Origin: DSAD01 sp036825155
GTDB taxonomy: Bacteria > Desulfobacterota > Desulfomonilia > UBA1062
Reading direction: 5' to 3'
Length of the DNA stretch: 24,023 nucleotides
NCBI GenBank assembly: GCA_036825155.1
Contig: DAISYU010000044.1
Location: 1-24,023, forward strand
In this document: one piece after another, positions 8,589-16,316 of the stretch
Position numbering within the stretch: position 1 is the first letter of the stretch
Layout of the letters: the number at the start of each line of letters is the position of its first letter
Position numbers and translations under genes: made by a program
The notes under the pieces: model-generated
Databases searched by the model: none
What the model was told of the DNA's origin: nothing
What the model saw: the letters and a program-made list of their open reading frames with translations, nothing else

Positions 8589-9082
8589 ACATCTTCCTCC
8601 TGGTCCGTGATATTCTCGATCAGAACAACTGCCTGTGCCGATATTGCTTCACCTGCACCGATTTCACCGAGACCTTCGTGTGTACGGAATTTTACCGAGA
8701 CGGCCGAGGCGTCAATCATGCACGTATCCGCGATACGCTCTATCATGGCTTTTCTGTACCCGGAAAGTTTCGGCCTTTCACATATGCAGTTGATGTCGAT
8801 ATTAACCACCTTGTATTTTGATTCTATGGTTGCCATTATCATTTTTAACATATCAAGGGAATAGATTCCTTCGGTTTCATCAGCCGTATCTGGAAACATA
8901 TCACCGATATCACCCTGAGCAGCGGCACCTAAGATGGCGTCACAGACGGCATGGACGACCACGTCACCATCGGAATGGCCGAGAAGACCTCTGGGATAAT
9001 CGATGGTTATTCCGCCCAGGACAAGTTTCCTTCCTGCGACAAGACGATGAATATCAAAACCTAATCCGACTCTGAACGACAT
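8585..9082 (-). CDS. ispF: 2-C-methyl-D-erythritol 2,4-cyclodiphosphate synthase
   Basis: A 165-residue IspF, the fifth enzyme of the MEP isoprenoid pathway, which forms the cyclic diphosphate with release of CMP. The metal ligands D10 and H12 lie in GLGFDIHRL and H44 in the HSDGDVVVHAVCDAILGA segment; DIGDMFPD follows at 58-65. Late motifs (SVKFRTHEGLGEIGAGEAISA) are also typical. The start overlaps the 3' end of ispD by 22 bases and its stop overlaps cysS by 4. The C-terminus DQEEDV is slightly longer than usual but otherwise ordinary. It would act as a soluble homotrimer. Confidence 0.97.
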   Translation of the reverse strand: MSFRVGLGFDIHRLVAGRKLVLGGITIDYPRGLLGHSDGDVVVHAVCDAILGAAAQGDIGDMFPDTADETEGIYSLDMLKMIMATIESKYKVVNIDINCICERPKLSGYRKAMIERIADTCMIDASAVSVKFRTHEGLGEIGAGEAISAQAVVLIENITDQEEDV

Positions 9083-9741
9083 CTCAATATGGCCTCAGCG
9101 ATGTAAATGTCTTCTTTGAGGGTAATCTTTATATTAAAAGGATCGCCCGGTACAAGTCCAACCTTTCCGCCGGCGTTCTCGATGAGAGCGCTGTCGTCCG
9201 TCAGGTTCCCGATATTGTGGCTTCGAGCAAAGGCATGTGCCCCGACGATACTGGATTTTCTGAATGCCTGCGGGGTCTGTACCTGATACACATTATCCCT
9301 GGGGATGGTTCTCTCCACAAATGAGCCTTCAGACTCTTTCAGCGTGTCTGCCACAGGGATGCCGGGAATGCATGCATCAAGATCCCCGATCCCCGCAAGT
9401 ACACGGGAGATAAGAGATTGAGAGACCAGGGGGCGCACGCCGTCGTGGATCAGTACCACATCAGATGGCGTGGCAACCTGCAGACCGTTCCATACCGATT
9501 CCTGTCGGGTGGATCCTCCTGCCGTTACAGAAAGCGGGGTGGTCATCCCATGGAGGATGTTCGTCACGTGCCCGATATCCTCTTCAGGTACGACAATAAC
9601 TATGTATGTAATAAGTGGGTGGGAATCGAAACACAGGACGGTTCTGCGCAGAACCGGGACCATTCCCAGATTTATGAACTGTTTTTTCGTGCCGAAGCGG
9701 GTACCGCTTCCACCCGCTACAATGATTGCGCTAGCTGCCAT
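9061..9741 (-). CDS. ispD: 2-C-methyl-D-erythritol 4-phosphate cytidylyltransferase
   Basis: A 226-residue IspD, the third step of the MEP pathway, making CDP-methylerythritol from CTP and MEP. The CTP-binding signature IIVAGGSGTRFGTKKQF is at the N-terminus (6-22). HDGVRPLVS, VADTLK and the TPQAF motif follow in order. I start at the ATG at 9739-9741; an in-frame TTG six codons upstream would put extra residues before a typical N-terminus. The start lies inside the last codons of the PIN/TRAM gene (11-base overlap), so it is probably translationally coupled to it. ispD and ispF are adjacent and overlapping, as in many bacteria where they can even be fused; here they remain separate. Confidence 0.96.
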   Translation of the reverse strand: MAASAIIVAGGSGTRFGTKKQFINLGMVPVLRRTVLCFDSHPLITYIVIVVPEEDIGHVTNILHGMTTPLSVTAGGSTRQESVWNGLQVATPSDVVLIHDGVRPLVSQSLISRVLAGIGDLDACIPGIPVADTLKESEGSFVERTIPRDNVYQVQTPQAFRKSSIVGAHAFARSHNIGNLTDDSALIENAGGKVGLVPGDPFNIKITLKEDIYIAEAILRCRSESD

Positions 9742-10714
9742 TGTTCTTGGGAGCAGCAAATATCATTCGTCCTGCAGGGGTCTGGAGAATGGATGTGACG
9801 ACAACCTCTACAGTCTTGTTGAGAAGCTGTTCTCCCTGTTCCACCACAACCATGGTGCCGTCATCCAGATATGCAACCCCTTGCCCCTTTTCTTTTCCCT
9901 GCTTGGCGATGGACACAGACATGCTCTCGCCCGGCAGGACAATGGGCTTGACGGCGTTTGCAAGCTGGTTGATGTTGAGGACGCTCACTCCCTGGATCTG
10001 AGCAACTTTATTCAGGTTGAAATCATTCGTGAGAATATCTGCCTCAAGATCCTTTGCAAGGGCGATCAGCTTTGAGTCCACCTCCTTGATCTTCGGGAAA
10101 TCCCGATCAGAGATCTCGATCTTCACATTCGGACTCTTCTGCAGTTTGTTCAGGATATCAAGCCCCCTGCGGCCGCGTGCCCGCTTGAGTGGATCAGAGG
10201 AATCAGCGATATGCTGCAACTCATTGAGGATGAACTGGGGTGCGATGAGAACTCCTTCGATAAAGCCGGCATCACAGATATCAGGTATTCTCCCGTCTAT
10301 GATGACACTTGTGTCGAGAATCTTTCGCCTGATATCATCCCCGCTCTTGGCGTGACGGAACACGGGCAATGACTGCAGTTCTTTTCCCCATGCAACTCCG
10401 ATGGTATACCCAAGGTACGCGAAGATCGTATTGATGAGGATGAAGAGGAATATTCCGCCCTCGATTTTGAGCAGGACATACCCCAGGAGACTCCCGATTA
10501 CCAGGCCGAGAATTGCGCCGAGAAATCCCCCCACATATGCCATGGGGTGAAGCTTCAATCCTCTGATTTCTCCGATAAAGATAACAAAAAGGCAGAGCTC
10601 GGCAATGGCTGGAAGAATGATCAGCCAGATGCCGCCTCCCATATGCAGGGCAGCATAGTTAAACGATCCGTAGAAGACGACAAGTGCGATTGCAATGCGA
10701 AGGAACCATTTCAT
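9731..10714 (-). CDS. Membrane-anchored PIN/TRAM-domain protein (YacL-like)
   Basis: A 327-residue protein with three parts. Residues 1-110 contain four hydrophobic segments, the second pair glycine-rich (GGFLGAILGLVIGSLLGYVLL). A PIN nuclease domain follows, from RRKILDTSVIIDGRI (conserved Asp), through the acidic FILNELQHIAD, to ADILTNDFNLNKVA (last Asp). A C-terminal TRAM RNA-binding domain covers about 257-320 (LPGESMSVSIAKQGKEKGQGVAYLDDGTMVVV). The family is widely annotated as putative RNase or toxin-like, but its target is not established to my knowledge. The start has GAGG 8 bases upstream. It lies 18 bases after carD, an arrangement also known from Gram-positive genomes (carD-like, yacL, ispD, ispF). 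Confidence 0.92.
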   Translation of the reverse strand: MKWFLRIAIALVVFYGSFNYAALHMGGGIWLIILPAIAELCLFVIFIGEIRGLKLHPMAYVGGFLGAILGLVIGSLLGYVLLKIEGGIFLFILINTIFAYLGYTIGVAWGKELQSLPVFRHAKSGDDIRRKILDTSVIIDGRIPDICDAGFIEGVLIAPQFILNELQHIADSSDPLKRARGRRGLDILNKLQKSPNVKIEISDRDFPKIKEVDSKLIALAKDLEADILTNDFNLNKVAQIQGVSVLNINQLANAVKPIVLPGESMSVSIAKQGKEKGQGVAYLDDGTMVVVEQGEQLLNKTVEVVVTSILQTPAGRMIFAAPKNNGS

Positions 10715-10732
10715 AGTGTTTTCCTCATTGTA

Positions 10733-11233
10733 TTACATTGAATCCGGCTCAACCTTACCCATAGCCTCCAGCAGCATGATTTCGATCTCTTTCTTGTCCG
10801 CTTTCCTGGAAGTCGAGATTTCACTCAAGAGAAGGGTTTTCGCCGTATCATACATTTTTCTCTCGCCAAAAGAGAGTTCTTTTCCCCGTTTCAGGATGTT
10901 AAGATCTCTCAGGACCTCAGCGATTTCAAAGGCAGAACCGCTCTTTATCTTCTCCATGTATTCCCTGTACCGGCGGTTCCACGTCTGATTATCAATGGGG
11001 ACCGATCGTTGCCTGAGGATATCCAAAACCTGGTCAATACCTGCATCATCGATAAGCTGACGTATGCCCACGTTTTCTACATTCGTTACCGGCACCATTA
11101 CGGTCATTTGCGTGTCAAGCACCTTCAGAATGAAAAATGAAATACTACTTCCGGATATCTCTCTGTTCTCAATAGACTCAACCTCAGATACACCGTGCGC
11201 TGGATAAACAACTACATCTCCGACTTTAAACAT
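10733..11233 (-). CDS. carD: CarD family RNA polymerase-binding transcription regulator
   Basis: A 166-residue CarD/CdnL-type protein. The N-terminal domain, FKVGDVVVYPAHGVSEVESIE with its conserved YPAHGV, is the Tudor-like RNA polymerase beta-subunit binding module. The helical C-terminal domain (RQRSVPIDNQTWNRRYREYMEKI...) would contact promoter DNA near the -10 element. In studied bacteria such proteins stabilise open complexes at housekeeping and rRNA promoters. It is the first gene of the seven-gene minus-strand run, with a good ribosome binding site (AAGGA, 8 bases) and a recognisable promoter upstream. An autoregulatory loop is possible but not shown. Confidence 0.95.
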   Translation of the reverse strand: MFKVGDVVVYPAHGVSEVESIENREISGSSISFFILKVLDTQMTVMVPVTNVENVGIRQLIDDAGIDQVLDILRQRSVPIDNQTWNRRYREYMEKIKSGSAFEIAEVLRDLNILKRGKELSFGERKMYDTAKTLLLSEISTSRKADKKEIEIMLLEAMGKVEPDSM

Positions 11234-11252
11234 GTGCAGATTCCTTTTCTGT

Positions 11253-11272
11253 ATTGATATAACAATATCAAT
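11253..11272. promoter_or_regulatory. Inverted repeat over the carD -10 element
   Basis: ATTGATAT (11253-11260) and ATATCAAT (11265-11272) form a perfect 8-bp inverted repeat around AACA, covering the proposed -10 hexamer. This position would suit repressor binding. A related inverted repeat, GATATA-n5-TATATC, lies at 11356-11372 on the lgt side, and a 12-bp palindrome TGAATATATTCA at 11301-11312. The AT-rich composition makes chance symmetry possible. Confidence 0.4.
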
Positions 11273-11290
11273 TCAATGTAATTTAGTCAA
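11262..11290 (-). promoter_or_regulatory. Candidate sigma70-type promoter of the carD operon
   Basis: On the minus strand TTGACT (complement of 11285-11290) is followed after exactly 17 bases by TATTGT (complement of 11262-11267). Its downstream end lies about 30 bases before the carD start codon. The -35 matches the consensus at 5 of 6 positions and the -10 at 4 of 6. Confidence 0.6.
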
Positions 11291-11470
11291 GGCTGCTGGA
11301 TGAATATATTCAAAAAAGATAAGCGATTATGAGTGAAAATGCTCGGGGAAGCAAAGATATATCAGCTATATCAAAACCATACATTTCGTGTTCTATGCAA
11401 AATGTCTGGTGCCTAGGTGACAATTCATGTTCTTGACTTGAGTATGCCGGGTATGCCAAGCACGTAATAC

Positions 11471-12250
11471 ATGAACTATCCCGTGATTGACCCGGTACTG
11501 ATACATATCGGCCCTGTGCAGCTGAGATGGTATGGTTTGATGTATGTCTTCGGGTTCGTCTTTGCCTATATTATTGTGTCGAAGATATCCAGGCACAGAG
11601 GCTATGATCTGAACAGGAATGAGATTGAAGATCTCCTTACCTACTGCATCATAGGTCTGATTGTGGGTGCCAGGCTGGGATACTGTTTCTTTTACAATTT
11701 CGGGTTTTATATTGCCAATCCCCTGAAGATTTTCGCTGTCTGGGAGGGAGGCATGTCTTTCCACGGCGGACTCATCGGGTTGATTCTGGCCGGATGGCTG
11801 TATTCCAACAAGAAGCAGAAACCTTTTCTCATGCTTGCCGACCTGGGAGCGATAGCCGCCACTCCGGGTCTCTTCTTCGGACGGATCGGCAATTTCATAA
11901 ATGCAGAATTATACGGCAGGGTGACCGATATGCCCTGGGGCATGGTGTTTCCGGGCGCCGGATCTCTCCCAAGACACCCTTCCCAGATTTACGAGGCCTT
12001 TTTCGAAGGGATCGTTCTGTTTCTTGTCCTCTACATCATACATCTCAAGAGCCGAACCAAGGGAATACTCATCGCTTCATTTCTCATATGCTATGGTGCC
12101 ATGCGTTTTATCCTGGAATTCTTCCGTCAGCCGGACCCGCAACTGGGTTTTGTCTTCTCAGGGATTACCATGGGGCAGATTCTCAGTGCTGTCATGGTGA
12201 TCGCAGGGACAGTCCTCATGTTCTACCGATTAAAGTCAATCAGGACATAG
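11471..12250 (+). CDS. lgt: Prolipoprotein diacylglyceryl transferase
   Basis: A 259-residue polytopic inner-membrane enzyme that transfers diacylglycerol from phosphatidylglycerol to the lipobox cysteine of prolipoproteins. About seven hydrophobic segments are visible. HGG is at 98-100 and the Lgt signature GRIGNFINAELYGR at 137-150. The N-terminal IHIGPVQLRWYGLMY and the C-terminal RFILEFFRQPD are also typical. The start codon lacks a clear ribosome binding site, but the N-terminus MNYPVIDPVLIHIGPVQLRW fits the family. It is divergent from carD and lies 18 bases ahead of the adenylate cyclase, so the two are probably co-transcribed. A lipoprotein substrate candidate is encoded at 16849. Confidence 0.97.
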   Translation: MNYPVIDPVLIHIGPVQLRWYGLMYVFGFVFAYIIVSKISRHRGYDLNRNEIEDLLTYCIIGLIVGARLGYCFFYNFGFYIANPLKIFAVWEGGMSFHGGLIGLILAGWLYSNKKQKPFLMLADLGAIAATPGLFFGRIGNFINAELYGRVTDMPWGMVFPGAGSLPRHPSQIYEAFFEGIVLFLVLYIIHLKSRTKGILIASFLICYGAMRFILEFFRQPDPQLGFVFSGITMGQILSAVMVIAGTVLMFYRLKSIRT

Positions 12251-12268
12251 TGCGATAAGGCTCTATAA

Positions 12269-14161
12269 ATGAAGGATTTTGCGACAAAGATTTCAACGGG
12301 GATCAGAGCCTTTACCCATTATAACCGCTACAAGAAGAGCATCATGCAGAAGAATGATCCTCTTGGAGCAAAGGTGATTCTGGATCTGTTCCCGTTGTGT
12401 ATCCATATCAACCATCCTGGACTTCCGGGCTATGTGGGTGATGCAGACTGTCCCTGCGGAGTCAAGTGCATGGAATGGCCGGCAAGCACGCTAAAGAGCC
12501 TCGGGTCGTTTTTCTCAACCAGGATCACACTCAGCGACATACAGGGTTATGTGCCGAGGAATCGTGAAATAGAAGGGCTCTTCACCATCGGCTCGGTGGG
12601 AAGTCTGGGTCAGACAAAAGAATCCGACTATGATATCTGGGTCGTGGTCGACAGGAATGCGATTGGAAATAAACGCATCCTGCTTTTGGAGAGAAAACTG
12701 AAGATTCTCCAGAGGTGGATATCAAGCCAGTATATTCTCGATGTCCATTTCTTCCTCATGGATGTTGGTGATATTCAAAGAAACAATTTCGGTATGGTCT
12801 CCCAGGAGGGCTCTGGTTCCGCACTGAAAAATATTCTCAAAGAGGAATTCTACCGCACGTTAACGCTTATTGAAGGAAGAATCCCGCTGTGGTGGATCAC
12901 CCCTTCGGACAATGGCGACTCATATGAAAAGGCATCCCGGTTTCTTGAAAGATCCCTGATGTTTGAAGCTGATGACTTTATCGATCTGGGCGATATTACG
13001 TTTATCCCGGAACAGGAACTCCTCGGTGCAGCCCTCTGGCAAATGCACAAGGCCCTGGATGATCCATTGAAATCCGTTCTGAAAATGGCCCTGGTGGCAA
13101 CCTATCTCGAACCCGGCAACGAGAACCGGCTCTTGTGCGAGGTGATAAAAAAACACGTCATGGGGGCACGAAGGGACGATCTTATCGATCCGTATCTGGA
13201 AGTACTCCTGACTGTTGAGAAATACTACAAGTCCAAGGGCGATATGCAAACCGTTGAACTGCTCAGGAAGTGTTTTTATCTGAAGGTTTCTCCGAACATT
13301 ACAACCAATGATCTCATAAAGGTGGATGCAGGCGACAAGATCACCCTCTTGGCCGATACTATACGGTCCTGGGGATGGTCGATCAGATATCTCAAGGATC
13401 TCAATGGATTTAATGAATGGAGCGTGGAAAAGTACAGGCGTTTCGGAGATGAGTTGCATGATTACCTCAAACGGACAACGGTACTTCTCATACGCAGGGC
13501 CAAGTCCTTTTTGGTAAACTCTCTTTTGGATCAGGATGTGGAAATGGAGATCCTGCGTCGAAGAGTAGAAGCCTTCTATGTATCCAAAGAAGGGAAGATA
13601 GAGTGTGAAAAGAGGGTAAAGAAGAAGGAACCGGCCTATGAAGAGTTGTACTTTTCCTATAAGAACGACCAGTGGCAGGTAACCGGAACATCGCCTGAAA
13701 ACTTCAGCGGCAAACCCGTCATGAGTGCATCCCGGGTTGTCAGGATCATCGCATGGCTTGTCTACAACAAAAGATACGATGCCTCGACCGCATTTCATAT
13801 GATACCCAACACCTCGCTGGTGGTTCTCTCGGATATTCAATCCCTCCTGTGGGATCTGAACTCCCTGATACCCGATGCCAATTCGGTTGGCCTGGACAGG
13901 GATTCTCTCATGGATAAGAAATATGTCAAACAGGTAGTCATTATCGGCAACATGGAAACGCCGGGCGTTGTTCAATCTATCAAAGAGATCGATGTCCTCT
14001 ATATCAATTCGTGGAACGAACTCTTCAGTATCCACATGAAACCGGGCAGTCTGAGATCATGGATGGCCAAGATGCGCGGTGCCAAAACAAAAATCAGCAT
14101 ATGGCTGCCGCGAGAGGGAAAGTCGAAACACCTGGTAGGGACCCTCAATTCTCTTTTCTGA
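12269..14161 (+). CDS. cyaA: Class I adenylate cyclase (CyaA type)
   Basis: A 630-residue protein matching the enterobacterial class I adenylate cyclase, which makes cAMP from ATP. The nucleotidyltransferase signature GSVGSLGQTKESDYDIWV (108-125) carries the catalytic aspartates D120 and D122. Further class I landmarks follow in order: a KLKILQRWI segment, VHFFLMD, GSGSALKNILKEEFYRT, IPLWWITP, ALWQMHKALDDPLKSVLKMAL and LLRKCFYLKV. The E. coli enzyme is about 848 residues, so roughly 200 C-terminal residues, the region linked to glucose/PTS regulation, are absent or replaced. A cysteine cluster CPCGVKC at 61-67 is unusual at this position. The start has AAGG 8 bases upstream. I see no CRP-type regulator in the window. 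Confidence 0.9.
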   Translation: MKDFATKISTGIRAFTHYNRYKKSIMQKNDPLGAKVILDLFPLCIHINHPGLPGYVGDADCPCGVKCMEWPASTLKSLGSFFSTRITLSDIQGYVPRNREIEGLFTIGSVGSLGQTKESDYDIWVVVDRNAIGNKRILLLERKLKILQRWISSQYILDVHFFLMDVGDIQRNNFGMVSQEGSGSALKNILKEEFYRTLTLIEGRIPLWWITPSDNGDSYEKASRFLERSLMFEADDFIDLGDITFIPEQELLGAALWQMHKALDDPLKSVLKMALVATYLEPGNENRLLCEVIKKHVMGARRDDLIDPYLEVLLTVEKYYKSKGDMQTVELLRKCFYLKVSPNITTNDLIKVDAGDKITLLADTIRSWGWSIRYLKDLNGFNEWSVEKYRRFGDELHDYLKRTTVLLIRRAKSFLVNSLLDQDVEMEILRRRVEAFYVSKEGKIECEKRVKKKEPAYEELYFSYKNDQWQVTGTSPENFSGKPVMSASRVVRIIAWLVYNKRYDASTAFHMIPNTSLVVLSDIQSLLWDLNSLIPDANSVGLDRDSLMDKKYVKQVVIIGNMETPGVVQSIKEIDVLYINSWNELFSIHMKPGSLRSWMAKMRGAKTKISIWLPREGKSKHLVGTLNSLF

Positions 14162-14255
14162 TCCCAGACAAAACTACCGTTATCAGCGGCTTGCCCTATA
14201 CCCGTCTTGTCAAGGAATATGGTGTGTATCCAACGGGATCAAGGCCATAAAAGAA

Positions 14256-14282
14256 TTGACTCTACCATGAAATGCTTATAAC
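14256..14282 (+). promoter_or_regulatory. Weak candidate promoter before the nitrilase gene
   Basis: TTGACT (14256-14261) and TATAAC (14277-14282) are separated by only 15 bases, shorter than the usual 16-18. It lies in the 198-base gap after the adenylate cyclase gene, the natural place for a new promoter. An AAAGGAG follows at about 14290-14296, ahead of a 22-codon frame (ATG 14310, stop 14376-14378) that overlaps the nitrilase start; I do not call that frame a gene. Confidence 0.25.
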
Positions 14283-14359
14283 AACCTTTAAAGGAGTCTG
14301 TTCGAAAGAATGGGAACACTATCATGCATCGCGTATGAATGCAGTAACCCGGGGGAAAT

Positions 14360-15187
14360 GTGGGAAATATTTCAGTAGGTATCTGCCAGCTCAAACAGGG
14401 ATATGATTTTGAGAAGAACATCTCGAAGGCACTTTCCATGATAGATGAGGCAGCAGCCAGGGGGGCCGATGTCGTGGTCCTTCCCGAAATGTTCCTCTCC
14501 CCGTATGAACCGGGATCGGTACGGTCCTCTTCAGTGTATGTGCCGGGAGCTATAGACCGCTTCAAAGATATCTCAGCAAGGCTGGGAGTATATGTCGTCG
14601 CAGGTTCCATGCCCATAGATGGGGATGAGAGCCGCCGCTTCAACTCCGCGCTCGTTTTTGGCAGTGACGGACAGGTGGTGTTCAGGCACAACAAGATACA
14701 CCTGTTTGACTGCACCCCGCCGGGTGGTCCGCGGGTAAAAGAATCGGATTTCATCATACCGGGAGATACCTGCGGGTCGTTTGATACACCCTGGGGAAAG
14801 GCCTCGGTCATCGTGTGTTATGATATCCGCTTTACCCCCATTGCTCAGTTCCTTGCAGACCAGGACGTACAACTCCTGTTTGTTCCTGCTGCGTTTTCCC
14901 TCGCTACGGGCCCGGCTCACTGGGAAATGCTCGTGAGGTTACGTTCGGTGGAGATTCAGGGCTTCGTTGTCGGTGTTCAGCCTGCATACAACCCGGAATT
15001 GAAGTATGTCCCGTACGGGCATTCCATGATAGCCTCACCATGGGGAGATATCATGTGCGATGCCGGTTCCGATGAAGCCATCGAGGTTGTGTCACTCGAT
15101 TTGGATGAAGTGAAAAGGATCAGGCAGAGTTTTCCCCTGCTTGCTCACAGGAGAAAGGATCTCTATACGACATCCTGGCGGACTTAA
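14360..15187 (+). CDS. Carbon-nitrogen hydrolase (nitrilase superfamily amidase)
   Basis: A 275-residue protein with the complete nitrilase catalytic triad: E43 (LPEMF), K112 (HNKIHLFD) and C153 (VCYDIRF). The architecture resembles the Nit2/omega-amidase branch, which hydrolyses amides such as alpha-ketoglutaramate or deaminated glutathione, but substrate cannot be settled from sequence. It begins with GTG (14360), preceded by GGGGGA; no ATG in this frame gives a better N-terminus than VGNISVGICQL. The MlaF-like gene starts 4 bases after its stop, so the two form an operon. Length is standard for single-domain members. Confidence 0.88.
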   Translation: MGNISVGICQLKQGYDFEKNISKALSMIDEAAARGADVVVLPEMFLSPYEPGSVRSSSVYVPGAIDRFKDISARLGVYVVAGSMPIDGDESRRFNSALVFGSDGQVVFRHNKIHLFDCTPPGGPRVKESDFIIPGDTCGSFDTPWGKASVIVCYDIRFTPIAQFLADQDVQLLFVPAAFSLATGPAHWEMLVRLRSVEIQGFVVGVQPAYNPELKYVPYGHSMIASPWGDIMCDAGSDEAIEVVSLDLDEVKRIRQSFPLLAHRRKDLYTTSWRT

Positions 15188-15191
15188 AAAA

Positions 15192-15941
15192 GTGATTAAG
15201 ATTTCAAACCTGACAAAAACATTCAAGGGACAACATGTTCTCGACAAGTTGTGTCTTGAACTTCCTCAGGGCAAGATCACGGTCATCATCGGCCCGACCG
15301 GGACAGGCAAGAGTGTACTCCTCAAACATATTCTCGGGCTCATTAAACCGGATTCCGGACAGATCCTCATTGACGGACAGGACATCAGTACGCTCGATGG
15401 GGCAGCGCTCAATGAGGTGCGCAGGAAATTCGGGGTTTGTTTTCAGGATGCGGCGTTGTTTGATTCCATGAATGTGGCAGAGAATATCGGATTTCCGTTT
15501 GCCATGCACACACATCTCACAAAAGATGAGATAGCGCATGAGGTGGCGAATCTTCTCAAGGAAGTGGGGCTCAGCGGAATCGAATCAAAGATGCCCTCAC
15601 AGCTTTCAGGGGGAATGAGAAAGCGGGTGGGGCTTGCCCGGGCCCTGGCAATGAATCCGAAGATTCTTCTCTTCGATGAGCCGACCACAGGTCTTGACCC
15701 GGTGATGACCAGTGCAATAAATGCCCTGATTCGTGATGTTCAGCGCAAATCGCAGGCGACTAGTCTTGTTATCAGTCACGACATTGAAGGTGCATTTGAG
15801 CTGGCAGATTATATGGCTATGATTTTTCAGGGAAGAATCGTATTCGATGGTGATCCCGAGGCATTCAAGAACACTACCGATCCGCTCGTGCGTCAGTTTG
15901 TGGAAGGCAAGATGGAAGGACCCATCAACCCTATTCAGTAA
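15192..15941 (+). CDS. ABC transporter ATP-binding protein, MlaF-like
   Basis: A 249-residue ABC ATPase. Walker A GPTGTGKS (34-41), the Q-loop FGVCFQDAALFDSMNVAENIGFP, signature LSGGM, Walker B ILLFDEP with TTGLDP, and the H-loop ISHD are all present. The Q-loop sequence and the extended C-terminus resemble MlaF/Ttg2A, the ATPase of the Mla retrograde phospholipid transport system that partners the permease MlaE. The start is GTG at 15192, 4 bases after the amidase stop, with only a weak GGCGGA upstream. No MlaE, MlaD or MlaC gene follows: the gene is succeeded by repeats and an assembly gap. It may therefore be an orphan ATPase, or its partners are elsewhere. The final ten codons are duplicated after the gap. 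Confidence 0.85.
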   Translation: MIKISNLTKTFKGQHVLDKLCLELPQGKITVIIGPTGTGKSVLLKHILGLIKPDSGQILIDGQDISTLDGAALNEVRRKFGVCFQDAALFDSMNVAENIGFPFAMHTHLTKDEIAHEVANLLKEVGLSGIESKMPSQLSGGMRKRVGLARALAMNPKILLFDEPTTGLDPVMTSAINALIRDVQRKSQATSLVISHDIEGAFELADYMAMIFQGRIVFDGDPEAFKNTTDPLVRQFVEGKMEGPINPIQ

Positions 15942-16121
15942 CAAGAGAACAGAATTCAGTATCCAGNNNNNNNNNNNNNNNNNNNNNNNNNNNNNNNNNN
16001 NNNNNNNNNNNNNNNNNNNNNNNNNNNNNNNNNNNNNNNNNNNNNNNNNNNNNNNNNNNNNNNNNNATGGAAGGACCCATCAACCCTATTCAGTAACAAG
16101 AGAACAGAATTCAGTATCCAG
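15912..16121. other. Scaffold gap flanked by an exact 55-bp duplication
   Basis: 100 Ns occupy 15967-16066. The 55 bases immediately before the gap (15912-15966) are identical to the 55 bases immediately after it (16067-16121) and include the end of the MlaF-like gene. This is the signature of two contigs sharing a terminal k-mer (k=55) joined by a fixed-size gap. The true locus probably lacks both the Ns and one copy. A repeat-number variation at the adjoining TATCCAG units may have caused the break. Confidence 0.85.
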
Positions 16122-16316
16122 TATCCAGAATCCAGAATCCAGAATAACAAGAACCAGAGGAAAGAATAAAAGAGCGGAGTGTTGGAGTGCTGTCGAAGAT
16201 CCCGCTACCGCGGGGGAGTATTGGGAAAGACAGAATTCAGAAGCCAGAATCCAGAATCCAGAATAAAAAGAACCAGAAGACAGAATAACAGACTGGAGTA
16301 TTGGAGCGCTGGAATA
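16112..16316 (+). repeat. Dispersed intergenic repeat, copy B, with CCAGAAT tandem units
   Basis: Short tandem units TATCCAG/AATCCAG at 16112-16143 are followed by GGAGTGTTGGAGTGCTG, a 30-base core at 16191-16220 that is the exact inverse of 307-336, and a second set of CCAGAAT units at 16244-16264. Related GGAGTATTGGAGCGCTGG text closes it near 16312. The core can form the stem CCCGC-n4-GCGGG. No coding content is visible. Confidence 0.75.

Noticed and set aside
12920..14035. Long minus-strand open frame opposite cyaA
   Set aside because: It is antisense to a gene with clear class I cyclase motifs; its composition reflects the complementary strand.
14310..14378. 22-codon frame overlapping the nitrilase start
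   Set aside because: The AAGGAG before it is 13 bases away and the peptide has no recognisable features; chance is the simpler explanation.
15847..16266. Open frame running through the Ns
   Set aside because: It spans an assembly gap and repeats, in a frame different from the MlaF-like gene.
16112..16270. CCAGAAT tandem units as a possible CRISPR array
   Set aside because: Units are about 7 bases with no spacers of regular length; there are no cas genes nearby.
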